A stretch of DNA of 64,000 nt from Nemophila menziesii (GCA_029959085.1 JARWIR010000002.1:31634233-31698232); one strand, 5' to 3'. Shown: positions 34,031 to 45,585, counted from the stretch's first letter. Numbers and translations are program-made. Notes: a model not told the origin generated them from the sequence alone.

Positions 34031-35476
34031 GATACGTTTTCTAATCCTTCCTTTTTAGTGTAGATTAGTTTATTTGCTTTGAGTCTTTTTCGAGTTGTGG
34101 GGACATGGCTCATTTTTGAGTTTGGGGTGGGGTTCGTTGCCTCATCCCAGTTTTATGTGTTATATGTTTTATTTGCTTTCAATAAAGTAATTTCGGAGTT
34201 GCGTTTGACTGTAGAAAATTTTAAATATCTCTTTTAAGCATACTTTTGATAAATCTATGATAGTAAATAGTGAACTTTAGGGATTGATATAAAACGCATT
34301 TAGAATTTCATGCAAACGTAGATATTTGATAGGAAAAATTAGTGAACAATGCAAATGAAGTAAGCTATTACTTAAGGAATATGTTTGGTGTGTAGAACGT
34401 GAAATCCTAATTAGTAGATACCCACCTAGATATGAACTAAAGACAAGCTATGTACTTAGTAAAATGATAGGGGCAGTTCTTTGTTAGCCATTTGTGACCT
34501 TTTTAGCCTTCTATCCCTTATATTAAATGTTAATCCGTCTTAGCCCATTTTGAGCCTTTAGCCTTTTCTTTTGTAGCCACGATATAAGCCCATTATCCTT
34601 TAGATTATTAGGCATGACCATATGACCCGCACTTGAATCACGATCCTGAGACATGTCTCGAGCTTGAGTTTGGGGTGGTAGGTCCACTAATGGGGAATTT
34701 ATTGGGAAGGGATTGATGTGTTTGTATTAGCACAATGGCAGATGATATATACTTGTAACCCTTTGCCGGAATTGAGAAAAAATGAAAAAGAAAGAAAAAA
34801 ATAAAAAAGTTGAAAAATCCATTACAGTAGGAACCGGGAACCCGGTCCGCAAAAACCGGGAACCCGGTTTGCAACTGTACAAAAAAAAAAGAGAAAAGAA
34901 AAAGAAAAATATGAAAGAATAAACACCCGACAAAGTGGAATTTTCTGAAAAATCATCTTATTTGTAATGGGTTGACATGGGACGCTAAATTGTTGCGTAA
35001 ATGGGTGAGTGAGAACATTTTTTAGCGTAAACTCAAGCTTGAGGACATTTGTTGATGGTAAGTGAGGAGAGAGCCAAAAGCTCACTTCAAATTTACCAAA
35101 TATACATCCACACCATCCTTAAGCCAATATTAAAACCATAAAGACCTCGTGATTCCTAAGTGCATAGTGAATTTATGATTCTGTTGTTAGGGAATATACT
35201 AGGTGGAGCGTTCAAAGCGATTTAGGATTGAGGAACACCCTATAGCCATCATACAGAGATGAGTACAAGTGTAACCTTCAAGCATTGCGAATTTAATTTT
35301 ATAATTGAGATTATTTGTGTTTGATTTTGCATTATAGATGTATGTGTATATTAGTTTCTAGAGTTTGCTATATGAGATTTATCTTAAGAATTGCTTTAGG
35401 CTTATTTACTAGCTTCTACTTTCTTGCGTTTGCTTCTACCCCTTTGTTTTGTTTTACTTTGTCGGGACGACAAAGA
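34031..35476 (+). other. 3' UTR of B with conserved blocks
   Basis: No coding. Polypurine-like GAGTTTGGGGT motifs lie at 34118 and 34666. The block CCATATGACCCGCACTTGAA, then TCACGATCCTGAGAC (34617-34652), is shared with A, M, F and H. TGTAACCCTTTGCCGG near 34753 and GATGGTAAGTGAGGAGAGAG near 35053 are shared with A. A palindrome pair lies at 34832-34869. AACACCCTATAGCCATCAT at 35231-35249 is shared with A (41560). T- and A-rich stretches around 34780-34920 give spurious open frames on the minus strand. Confidence 0.8.
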
Positions 35477-35492
35477 TTTGAGTTGGGGGTCT
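35477..35492 (+). promoter_or_regulatory. Polypurine tract of B
   Basis: TTTGAGTTGGGGGTCT abuts the LTR start TGATGTCTCC, the position where the RNase-H-resistant plus-strand primer is expected. Confidence 0.88.
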
Positions 35493-37055
35493 TGATGTCT
35501 CCCTAATTGTTCTTATTTTAGACCCTTTGGAGACATCATTTTGTATGTTTATTTGAATATTTTGATAGAATTTAGGACCAAAATTGCAATATTCTGAATT
35601 TCCTCTTTATTTTCTAGTATTTTTGATTTATTAAACTTTTGCGCGTAATCTTGTGTATTTTAGTGGAAAGTTTGTAGGTTTTGAATATTAGCTAGGAGAG
35701 GAATCCGAGAAGAAAGTCAAATATCGTGATATGGAGTCAAAGCTTGAAGATAAATCCCGAAAAAAAAATTATATTTTGAAGCTGCAAATCTGGAAAACAG
35801 GCCAACGATTGCTGATTTCGAGGCACTTACGAGTTGATTTGACCGCTGACCTTTGAAGAGATTTTGTTCCTTATCGAGTTACGGAAATTTAACAAGTGAT
35901 TTGAGGTCAATCGGAGTTATAACGAATCGGTTAGAGCTGTTTTAGTGGAGGTGGTGCAGCAGTTACGGGACTTGGGGCTTAGAAAATGGACTTGGGCTTT
36001 TAATTTTTAACTTAAACCTTAGACAAAGCCTAATCCTTTTTTGAGAGTATAAAAGAGGCTTTTGACTTCTAATTTTCATACAACTTATATTCTACAAGAA
36101 AAAGCATCAGAGAAAAGTCAACAAAGGAGGCAGAAGAAAGCTGAAGAGCTGGAGAGGGTCTATATCTCCATTCACAGCCGAATCTAATTCCGGAAATTAG
36201 GTTTTTCTTATTTTCATTTCTGTAATACATTATGAGTTCAATTAGTTTTAATTTAGTTTTAATTTCCATTAGCATGAGCTAATTTCTCTTAGTGCTTGAG
36301 AACGCATAATGGTTTCATATGTTTGAATTTGGGTTTTAATTAATTAAATCAAATTGTGTCTTTTACATTTTTCTGTAATTTGTGATTATTTACTGTTCTT
36401 AGAGTCGCGAACTAATAACAGGTTTTAGTATCTAGGCTATTACACATAGTGGCGTGTGGATCATCTTGACGGGGGGGGGGGGGGGTGTTAGGTGCAGAAT
36501 CAATTACAGAATATAAAATAGAAACTATTTGACTTTGACGAGCGGAATTAATTTTATGGCAAATGAGGTAATTTTAGCTTAATCATTCGAAGGTGGATCA
36601 TAATCACCCTGACGGGGTTTGTGACACCCTAGAATAGCTTCGTAGTCCACCCTGACGGGGGTACGAAGATTCCCGAATCCCGACCAATGTCAATTGACCA
36701 ATTTGCCCCTTAAACAACATATGTTATGAAATAGAGTTAGGAGAATCCCTTGCGTCTCTCAAGTACTGCCTGCTCATATTTGCGTCTAGCTTTTATTTAC
36801 TTACGTCTAGTTATTTATCTGCATTTTCACATTAGTCTTTCATACTTAGAATTAGTAAAACCAACCAAACAACTATCAATCATTTATTTGCTTTCATAAG
36901 TGCAATCATTCATTAATTGATAAGCATTGTAGTTAACCATACCGTCCCTGCGAACGATCCTGTTTATCACTATTATTACTTGGGAAAACCGTACACTTGT
37001 GGTTATGGTTCTCCTTACTTATTACATTATTTTTAGAACACACAAAGGACCACCA
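35493..37055 (+). mobile_element. 3' LTR of element B
   Basis: TGATGTCTCC to GGACCACCA, 1,563 bp, followed by GACTT. TATAAAAG at 36048-36055. Compared with the 5' LTR it lacks about 20 bp after AACGCATAATGG (near 36312) and carries an expanded G run near 36470-36485. All four hairpin-type motifs are present; the third and fourth are at 36605 and 36648. Confidence 0.95.
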
Positions 37056-38962
37056 GACTTCTCCAAAATTTCTAAGCCGTTGTGTATCTTACTCGAAAAG
37101 GACACCAAATTCCTTTTTGATGAAGCTTGCATAAAGGCATTCAACGAGATCAAAGAGAAGCTTATATCTACACCTATTGTATTACCTCCTGATTGGAAGA
37201 TTCCGTTTGAGATTATGTGTGATGCTAGTGATCTTGCGATGGGTGCTGTTCTGGGTCAAAGAAAATAAAAGGTATTTCATTCTATCTACTACGCTAGTAA
37301 AACCTTCACAAGTGCTCAAATAAATTATACCGTAACTGAGAAAGAATTACTAGTTGCCGTGTATGCTTTCGACAAGTTTCGCTCCTACCTCCTTGGGGCA
37401 AAAGTTGTTGTGTTTACCGATCATTCTGCAATCAAATATCTTATGGAAAAGAAAGATGCGAAGCCGCATTTGATTAGATGGGTGCTACTGTTACAAGAGT
37501 TTGATTTAGATATTTGGGATCGAAAAGGTTGTGATAATCAGGTTGTTGATCATTTATCGCGTCTTGAAGGTTCTGAGTCCAATGGAGGACCTGAGTTGGT
37601 AAGAGAAGAGTTTCCTGATGAGAGTTTGTTTTCAGTTTATTCATTAGAAACTCCTTGTTATGCGGATATAGCAAATCTTATTGTGAGTGGTTATTTTCCT
37701 CAAGGAATTACCTCACAAGAGAAAAAGAGACTAGTCCATCGCGCTAAACAACTCTTTTGGGAGGATCCCTTCCTCTACAAAACATGCAGTGATTAGATGG
37801 TAAGGAGATGCATACCGGATAAGGATATTCTGTCAATTGTTGCAGGTTGTCATGATTCACCATACGGAGGACACTTCAAGGGTGATCGTACAGCTGAAAA
37901 GGTACTACAATCTGGTCTTTATTGGCCTACTTTACATAAGGATTGTCATGAGTATGTTCAGAAATGTCACAGATGCCAGTTTACTGGTAATATATCTAAG
38001 AGAGATGAGATGTCGCGTAATAATGTTCTTGAAGTTGAGATATTCGATTTATGGGGTATTGATTTCATGGGTCCTTTTGTGTACCATCTAACGGGAATCT
38101 TTACATCCTACTAGCTGTTGATTACGTGTCTAAATGGATAGAGGTTGTAGCTCTACCAAATAATGATTCACGAGTAGTGATTAAATTCTTAAAGTCACAC
38201 ATCTTCACTAGACATGGTACACCTAGAGTTATTATCAGTGATGGAGGTACACACTTTGTGAACAGATATCTGAAGACGGTTCTCGAGAAGTAAGGTGTGA
38301 GACATTGTGTATCTACCGCGTATCATCCACAAGCCGATGGTCAAGCTGAGGTCTCTAATCGAGAGATCAAATCCATTCCTAAGAAGACAGTTGGTTCCAC
38401 ACGCAAGGATTGGTCAATGAAATTAGATGATGCGTTGTGGGCATATCGTACTGCATTCAAGACGCCTGTTGGTGCATCTCCGTATCGCATCGTTTATGGT
38501 AAGGCTTGTCACTTACCTCTTGAGCTTGAAATGGGTGCCTATTGGGCGATAGCGGAGATGAACATGGATCCTACCTTAGCTGTGGAGAATCGTATCATGA
38601 AGCTGCATGAACTTGATGAGTTTCGATTTCATGCCTATGAGAATGCTAAACTTTACAAAGAGAAGACGAAAAGATGGCATGACAATCGCATTCGTGAAAA
38701 GAAATTCAAAGTGGTACAGATGGTCCTCAAATATAACTCCAAGTTCAGCAATTATCCGGGCAAGTTGAGATCAAAGTGGTCTGGTCAGTTCCTGGTGACC
38801 AAAGTTATGCCTCATGGAGCTATAGAAATCAAGAGTCCAGACGAGCAACGCACCTTCATGGTGAATGGGCATCGTCTAAAACTTTACCATGTAGGAGAGG
38901 ATACCAATCGCAGAGTTGATCCACATCCTGGGGAGGTCATGTACCTCCTTGTAGCTGAATAG
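37056..38962 (+). pseudogene. pol of A, 3' part: RNase H and integrase
   Basis: This is the continuation of A's pol after the insertion of B. RNase [38 protein letters not shown] and a final block reading [10 protein letters not shown]. Stops lie at 37266 (TAA) and 37794 (TAG). The integrase zinc finger CHDSPYGGHF...QKCHRCQ starts near 37848. WGIDFMGPF is at about 38055, then a frameshift near 38085, IISDGGTHF near 38230, TAA at 38291 (a tyrosine in B), and [15 protein letters not shown] with the catalytic E. The C-terminal part 38297-38962 is open and ends [12 protein letters not shown]. Confidence 0.93.
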
Positions 38963-38970
38963 ATGCGAGA

Positions 38971-39020
38971 GGTAACCCGTCGAGCTTAACGACGTTAAAC
39001 AAAAGCCAATTCATTGTATA
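38971..39020 (+). promoter_or_regulatory. Conserved post-pol block with small hairpin (A)
   Basis: GGTAACCCGTCGAGCTTAAC, then GACGTTAAACAAAAGCCAAT, matches B at 31553-31600 almost exactly, although A and B have diverged in other non-coding sequence nearby. Stem CGTCG/CGACG, loop AGCTTAA. Confidence 0.6.
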
Positions 39021-39181
39021 TTAGTTTATTGCTTTATGTTTTTCAATTCCTAGTGTATAATTCTAAGTTAGTGTTGAGTTATAGTGTCTACTTTTAAAAG
39101 AAATGAGAAAGGTAGTGTGTTAATGGTTCAGGAATTGAGTTTGGGGTGCTAAGGAATGAAAAAGAAAAATTTGCTGCTCTG

Positions 39182-39531
39182 ACCGGCTAGCCAGCCAGAT
39201 CACCGGCATGCCGGTGGAGCAGAAACACGTGCCCACGGGTCCAAGGCTCGGGTTGTTTGCCGAGAGGTAGATAAAATTTGACAAGTCGCACCGGCTAGCC
39301 GGCCACATGACCGGTATGCCGGCCAGAAGAAAAACCCGTGCCCTCGGGTAGCCCGGCTCGGGTATTTTGACGGAGTTCGCCCCTGGACAAAAAGCAGCAC
39401 CGGTATGCCGGTGGATATCTCCGGTATGCCGGGGAACAGAAAACACGTGGCCTCGGGTTCGAGGCAGAATGGAACGAAAAGAAACACGTCCAGCACCGGC
39501 TAGCCGGCCAGATCCGCTGGTATGCCGGTCA
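39182..39531 (+). repeat. Tandem units with paired CCGG palindromes (A)
   Basis: ACCGGCTAGCCxGCC is paired with CCGGYATGCCGG at 39182/39201, 39290/39309, 39399/39421 and 39495/39516. The pair spacing is 19-22 bp; the unit period is about 96-109 bp. Units share AACACGTGCCC and CTCGGG. Most motifs are perfect 12-bp palindromes. The position relative to pol and to the first polypurine-like motif (39137) is the same as in B, but the palindrome sequences are different. Open frames on both strands here follow from the repeats. Confidence 0.9.
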
Positions 39532-39892
39532 GCATGGCGGTTTAAAGAGATTGTTGCCTTATACCCTTCTTACCTTATCAAAAGCAAACCCTAGCCTCTC
39601 CCATACGAATTTTCCAGTTCCCAACCCTATAAATAGACCTTGAAGTTTGATTAAACCTCTACAACAAACACAATAACATCAATAATTCTCTCCTCCATCC
39701 TCCATAAACACATCCTCTTCATCAAATTCATCACAATACACCATTAAACACCATCAAGATTTCAAGAATTATTCCAAGATTCATCAAGAAACCTTCTTCT
39801 TTCCTCAATTCCAAGCAAGAAACTCACGCTACACCAATCTTTCTTAACTTTATTCTAGTCTTGGTATAACTTGAGTTTGGGGTCAAATCAAA

Positions 39893-40350
39893 CATGACAA
39901 ATAGAACAGATGCTATGGACTATAAGAGGAAGTGTTGTATCCTAGGGAAGAACAAAAATTTGCCTGGTTCTACAATTGAATAGGCCATCAATCTTGATGA
40001 GCCTATTGAAGAGAAACAAAAAGAAGAGGCACCTGCACAACCACTACAGAAGAAATTATCAGCTAGGATGAGGGTATCATCAAATCCTAAAGAAAAGACA
40101 CAAAGTCAAGATCAAGGTTCTTCTTCCTCCTCTCAGAACAATTCTTGTATACCCCCATGGGCTCTCAAATTGCAACATGAAGTCTAGCTTTTAAGAAAAG
40201 AAAACAGAGCACTGGATGGAAATTACACAGATTTAGTCAACATTGGAAGAGGTAACTACGAACATGGATATTGATAATTATTCTTCGGAGGAGGAGGAGG
40301 ACATGATGGATCTTTATGGCCAAGTACCCCGTTCTAATTCTTCTTCTTAA
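39893..40350 (+). pseudogene. Degraded post-pol ORF of A (N-terminal remnant)
   Basis: An ATG at 39893, just after a polypurine-like motif (39873), starts MTNRTDAMDYKRKCCILGKN. A TAG follows after about 30 codons. The same frame continues as NLDEPIEEKQKEEAPAQPLQ and a serine/glutamine-rich stretch, then breaks near 40184. It corresponds to the charged N-terminal part of the ORF in B. The conserved core is missing, so this region is about 1 kb shorter than in B. Confidence 0.55.
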
Positions 40351-41799
40351 TTGATGGTAGGCAATAGGTAGGTAGTTTAGTTAATTTTATTCCTTTATTG
40401 AGTCTTTTTCGAGTCGTGGGAACACGAGTCACTTTTGAGTTTGGGGTGGGGTTCGTTGCCTCATCCCAATTTTTTGTGTTTTACATGCTTTCAATAAAAT
40501 TAATCTTAGGGTTGCGTTGATTGTAGAGTATTTTAAAATGCCCCATAAAGCATGTTTTTAATGAATTAATGATAGAAAATGGTTGATTTTAGGAATTAGT
40601 GTAAAATGCACTTAGATTGCATGCAAATATGAAGTAATTAATAGGAAGAATTAATGAACAATGCAAAAGAAGTAAACTTGTGCTTAAGGATAATGGGTGG
40701 TTTGTAGAACGTGATATCTAAATCTCTACAGAACCCACTTAGGTATGAACTAGAGGCAAGTTGTGTAGATAGGAAGATGATAAAGGCAGTTCTTTGTTAA
40801 CCCTTTGAATCCTTTTTCGCCTTCTATCTCTGAATTAATTATATCCTTCTTAGCCAAATTTTTAGCCTTAAAGCCTTTCTGTTGTCACCACATTATGAGC
40901 CAATATCCCTTTAGATTGTTAGGCATGACCATATGACCCGCACTTGAATCACGATCCTGAGACTTCCTGTCTTGAGCTTGAGTTTGGGGTGGTGGGTCCA
41001 CTATATGGGAATTCATATTGGGTTGGTATTTTTGAGCTTATCAATGGTGCTTTGTGCTATATTTTGATGATGATTCACAGGTTTATTATATTGTAACCCT
41101 TTGCTGGGGTAATAGTGAATGAAGAAAAAGCTACGAGCTAAAGTTATGAATAGGCATAATTTATTAAAAAATTGCATGATATCACAACATCAAAAAGGGA
41201 ATCATAGCTATACAAAAGAAAAAGAAAATTCATACCAAAAGAATATATATTTGGACCGGCAAAGTGGAGAATTTTTATGTGATCATCCTTAGTGCTTATT
41301 GGGTTAATTTGGGGACGCTAAATTAGCGCTTCAAATGGGTTGAGTGAGAACGTTATTCGAGTGTAAACTCAAGCTCTTCGACAGTTTGTTGATGGTAAGT
41401 GAGGAGAGAGCCAAAATCTTACTTCAAATTTACCAAATATACATACCATACCGTCCCTAAGCCTACGCTAAAACCGTAAAGACCTCATGATTCCTAGATA
41501 CACATTGAGTTAATAGGGAATATGCTAAGTGGAGCGTTCAAAGCAAGTAAAGATCGAGGAACACCCTATAGCCACCATATTTAGATAAGTAATAAGCGTA
41601 AACTTCTAGCATTGTGAATTTAATTTATGATAGATATTATTTTGTGTTTGATTTTGCGTGATATGTGTATATTAATTCCTATATTAGACTATATGAGATT
41701 GGTTTTAAGTTATGCTTTGGGAATATTTACTAGATTCTTCCTTCTGCATTCACCTAAAAGATCCTTTTATTTTATTTTACTTTGTCAGGACGACACAGG
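40351..41799 (+). other. 3' UTR of A with conserved blocks
   Basis: Non-coding. GAGTTTGGGGT motifs lie at 40437 and 40980 and the terminal one at 41803, with spacings of 543 and 823 bp (548 and 814 in B). The CCATATGACCCGCACTTGAA block is at about 40928, TTGTAACCCTTTGCTGG near 41092, GATGGTAAGTGAGGAGAGAG near 41391, and AACACCCTATAGCCACCAT at 41560. The last 240 bp match 1-239. Confidence 0.8.
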
Positions 41800-41815
41800 T
41801 TTGAGTTTGGGGTCT
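41800..41815 (+). promoter_or_regulatory. Polypurine tract of A
   Basis: TTTGAGTTTGGGGTCT abuts the LTR at 41816; it is identical to the tract at 224-239. Confidence 0.88.
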
Positions 41816-43553
41816 TGATGTCTCCTTATTTGTTCTAATTATTATCCCTTTGGAGACATCCTTTTAGGTGAATAAATGACTTATTTGATAGACTTTTATG
41901 CGTATTTGATCATATTGCGCTTTCTCCCCTTGGAAATGGACTATTCGCATTTTTAGAGCTTTTGTGCGTAAATTTGATTGTTTTTAATGCAAAGTTAGTA
42001 GTTTCTTGAATTTCATGAAAGAACAATCCAAGGAGGAGAAGTGAGAATTAAAGTCTTAGGGTATTTTAGAGTGTTAGGAAGTACTTTTACTCGAGTTTCT
42101 ATTTTTAGAGTGCACTTTCCTATTTCTAGTCTTGAATTATTGATATATTCTTTTTAAAGCATTTGCGCTTTAATTATTTATTTATTGCGAAGCTTTAAAA
42201 GATATATGGTAATTAATTAGAGACCAAGTCAAGTCAAAGAAGTAAAGGAAAGAGATTTACATGGAAATAAGAAGATTAAGGAAGGATATATGCAAAGAAG
42301 GAAAAGATAAATCTGCCTTATGAATCTGAAATTCCAGCCACGTTTCAAAGACGAGTCCATAACTTAAGATTGGCTGAGAATTTGGGCAAGTGGTCTGGAT
42401 CAATGGAAATAGCTTTCCGAGACAAGCGGTTTTGAATATTGGAACGCGTCAAACGGATAAAAATTGAATGAGATATGACCAAAACAAATCAGCATCAAAA
42501 TCTTACCTTTCCTAGATTTTAGGGCTACGAATTTCAGAGTTCTTAACTTGACTTCCACTCCAAGTAAATTCGACCTAGGGCTTGCTAACACCTATAAATA
42601 CACCTCTTAGCCTCCTCTTTTCACACACTTCAGATAATTACACAAGAGGCTTAAAGTTTTCAAGTTAGAGCAAGAAGGCAAGGAGAAGCTAGTGCTGGAG
42701 GAATCCTGTTCTTCCATCATCAGTCATCTTACCCTTTAGGTTATTCATTTATCTTTTGTATTTGAACATGAACTCCTTTCATGTATTGTTAGTCTTTAAT
42801 TTTATTATGAGCTAAATTTCCATATACTTGAGAATCGCATTAAAGGGATGAACCTTAGTTAATTAATCTTTGTTTTGAATTTGGGATTGTTTAGATTTAA
42901 ATTGAATTGAGTTTTATATATTGGATATTACTTTGTTTTCATTACTATTTCGTTTAGTAACAACTAGAAATAGCTTTTAGTACTTGGACTATTCACTTTA
43001 GTGGCGAAGTGATCATCCAACAGAGGGGTTTGAATACAGAGCTAGGCAATACCCGTGTAATGTCCGTTATTGACCGACAGGCTTAACTAGTTACATAGCC
43101 AAAGAGGTAAAATCATATCATCCGAAGAGGCATATTCGACCATACAGGTGTTTATAGTAGTTTAGGATAGCTCATATGTCCACCCGACAGGGGGCTAGGA
43201 GATATTAGAGTCTCGACTAATATTATAATTCCAATTCTACCCTTAAACATAACATAAATAATATTGAGGATTCCTTGCGAGACTCAAGTATCTCTCTCAT
43301 CTGAAGTTAGTCGTTTATTTGCTTTATTTCTTTCTAGTTAATTTATTTTTTAGTTTTTATTTTATTTGCATATTTTAATTTACAAAAACCAAACAAAAAT
43401 CTTATCTTTTACTTTTCTGTTTAGCAATTATTCTTACTACTTGATTAACATTTGGGTTGAACCTAATCCGTCCCTGAGAACGAACTTGATTATCATATAT
43501 TACTTGGGACAACTGTACACTTGCAGTTTGTGGTTCCTCTTTATTTATCACTT
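41816..43553 (+). mobile_element. 3' LTR of element A, truncated at its end
   Basis: It starts TGATGTCTCC and is about 99% identical by eye to 240-1977. TATAAATA is at 42593-42600. It stops inside TTTATTTATCACTT, some 30 bp short of the expected CA end. There the sequence switches to minus-strand protease of element L. The 3' target duplication of A is therefore lost. Confidence 0.92.
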
Positions 43554-44220
43554 CCCTCATTCACATTGACTATGGTGTCGCTGGTGGCTAGGTGTGGACA
43601 CCCAAGTATGAGTGGGACTTCTTATATGCTTTATAGTCAAGAATAATAAAATCTATGAGAATAACAAGGTTACCTACTTGGACGAGCACGTCCTCGATTA
43701 CAGCCCACGACTTTGCTGTTGATTGATTTGCAAGTTGTAAGATTACAGATGTCGGCTTTGCATCACTAATACCAAACTTCTTGAATATACTTTTGGGCAT
43801 GATATTCACACTTGCCCCTAAATTACACATTTCCTTTCCATGGAGAATACCACCTATTTTGATTGGGAGGTTGAAACCTCCAAGATCTTTAAGCTTTGGC
43901 GGTAACCTTCGCTAAACTTTTGCTGATATCCCTTCATTGAGTGTAACAGTCTTGGATCTTGTGACCCTATCTTTATTGGAGTGTGCCTCCATAAAGAATC
44001 GATTATAGTATCGCTTTCCTTCAATATCTTCGAGTAGAGGGACTTTGTTTTTCACTTGTTTTAACGTCTCCATACACCTTTCTTGTTCCTCCTTCTGATA
44101 AGCGGATTTTTCAGGATAATAGCAATGTAGGGGTGGTAGTCTTACTGTGCTTTTCTCTTCCATTCTTGGGGCATCAACCACTCCTGGCTTCTTAATCTCA
44201 TCTTGTTCAACTTATTCAAC
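43554..44220 (-). pseudogene. Aspartic protease remnant of element L (minus strand)
   Basis: On the minus strand: a linker (MVDAPRMEEKSTVRLPPLHC, from 44181), then LEDLGGFNLPIKIGG and the active-site region EMCNLGASVNIMPKSIFKKF. Asparagine again stands for the aspartate of DLGAS. VILQLANQS and DFIILDYKA follow. After a frameshift, LGCPHLATSDTIVNVNEG reaches the junction with A at 43554. It resembles the protease of J more than that of A or B. Confidence 0.8.
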
Positions 44221-45480
44221 CCAATGTTCAAATGATCTCATCTAAGTTCATCCTATCTACGTTTGACTTGGTTGGTAGAATCCCCACTTTACTAGATGGA
44301 GATGGTAGTGGTTCTTTCATCTTTTTAGCTTGAAGGCTGATAGTCTTAACCTTGTCATCAACGTATTGGATCTTTTTTCCATGTTAGAATTTGTACTTTG
44401 GGTCAATTTCAAGAGTTGAGTTTGCATTTTTATTATGACAGTAGTGAGTCGCATCACATTTTTCTCTAAAAGTTGATTATGTTGCTTCAGATCTGGATTC
44501 TGTTGCTGCAGACTTTGCACTACTGATGCATCGATTTTTGACTCAAGTATGCTCATATTGTCCTTCAAGAAGTTGATGAATTGACTAACAGACTCTTTTA
44601 ACTCAATGAAATCTTCTTGAGGACGTGATGGAGCTTGACTTCCATTGTACGCATTGTAGCCCGGTAGTTGATTAGCTTGATTTTCAAAGGCTTGTTCTTG
44701 CAGATATAGCTGTTGAGGTGGCTCTTGGATGATTTTCTCAACTGTTATAGTGAGTTAATGTATTTTATCTTGCAAGCTTGAAAACCTCGCCTTTGTATCA
44801 ATATTAGTGGTAGGAGATTTTGATTGTGGCCAACTCATGTCGGTCTCGATGATTCTTTCCATACCACTCTTTGCTTATTTTGGCTTCATAGAGACAAAAC
44901 TACCACGACCCATATCATCTACTCTCAGCCTTGACTCTGTATTGAGTCCTTGATAGAACATGGCTAATTGTAATTCTGGCGCGTATCCGTGTAGTGAACA
45001 TCTTGCCAACTTTTTTTTAAATCTCGTCCATGCTTCTCCAACACTCTCTCCGGCTTCTTGTAAGAAATTCATAAGCTCCAATTGTTCCTTTACTCGCATA
45101 CTTGTACGATATAATTGATCAAGGAATTTTGCTTGAAGCTTGTCCTAATTATTTATTAGCTCGGGAGATTGATCATCTAACCAATTGCTTGCTTTCCTAG
45201 TCAAGAAAAGTTGAAACATTAAATAATACATTTCTTCTTGCGCAACACCTTCAGTAATGTAAGCATCACATAATTGCATGAATTTCTAAACAGATCGGAA
45301 CAGATATTGATGTGTAGCATCAATATATTTACCATAGCTCATGAACTGATTAGTCAAGTCAGGATCGTGCTTGAATCGAACGAATTGAATAGTTGGAGGG
45401 AGAATCCCAATGGGTTGCACTCAGAATAGACCAGGAAAACCTAGCTCTAACCGTTGATTAGCCATCTAAAACCTGAAAAA
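44221..45480 (-). pseudogene. gag of element L (minus strand), broken
   Basis: Minus-strand pieces: a start near 45466 after the leader, IGILPPTIQFVRFKHDPD (about 45415-45360), FMQLCDAYITEGVAQEE (about 45285-45230), ELMNFLQEAGESVGEAWTRF and SLHGYAPELQLAMFYQGLN (frame 45099-44875), then a Q-rich segment MKDNMSILESKIDASVVQSL (44568 on). Stops and shifts throughout. No intact zinc knuckle was seen. Same order and similar words as J's gag. Confidence 0.78.
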
Positions 45481-45567
45481 GACAAAAAAAAAGAGAAACG
45501 CGTAAAAATGAAAAAAAATAAAAACTTCTACACTAAATAAACACAAATAGACTAAGTTAAAGATAAA

Positions 45568-45585
45568 TCCCCGACAACGGAGCCA
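45568..45585 (-). other. Mutated primer-binding site of L
   Basis: The minus strand reads TGGCTCCGTTGTCGGGGA, the Athila tRNA-Asp site with C>A/G>T wear in the GGCGCC core, six bases inside the LTR end. Confidence 0.75.

Larger units (their letters stand above)
24212..37055 (+). mobile_element. Complete Athila-like retrotransposon B nested in pol of A
   Basis: This is a full element of 12,844 bp: LTR, primer-binding site, gag, protease, reverse transcriptase-RNase H-integrase, long 3' region with an extra ORF, polypurine tract, LTR. It is flanked by the 5-bp duplication GACTT (24207-24211 and 37056-37060). The pol of A reads across the gap from the RFIKDF block to SKISKPLCILLEKDTKF, which confirms the insertion point. 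The two LTRs differ by a few percent by eye, so it is younger than A but not recent. Confidence 0.96.
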
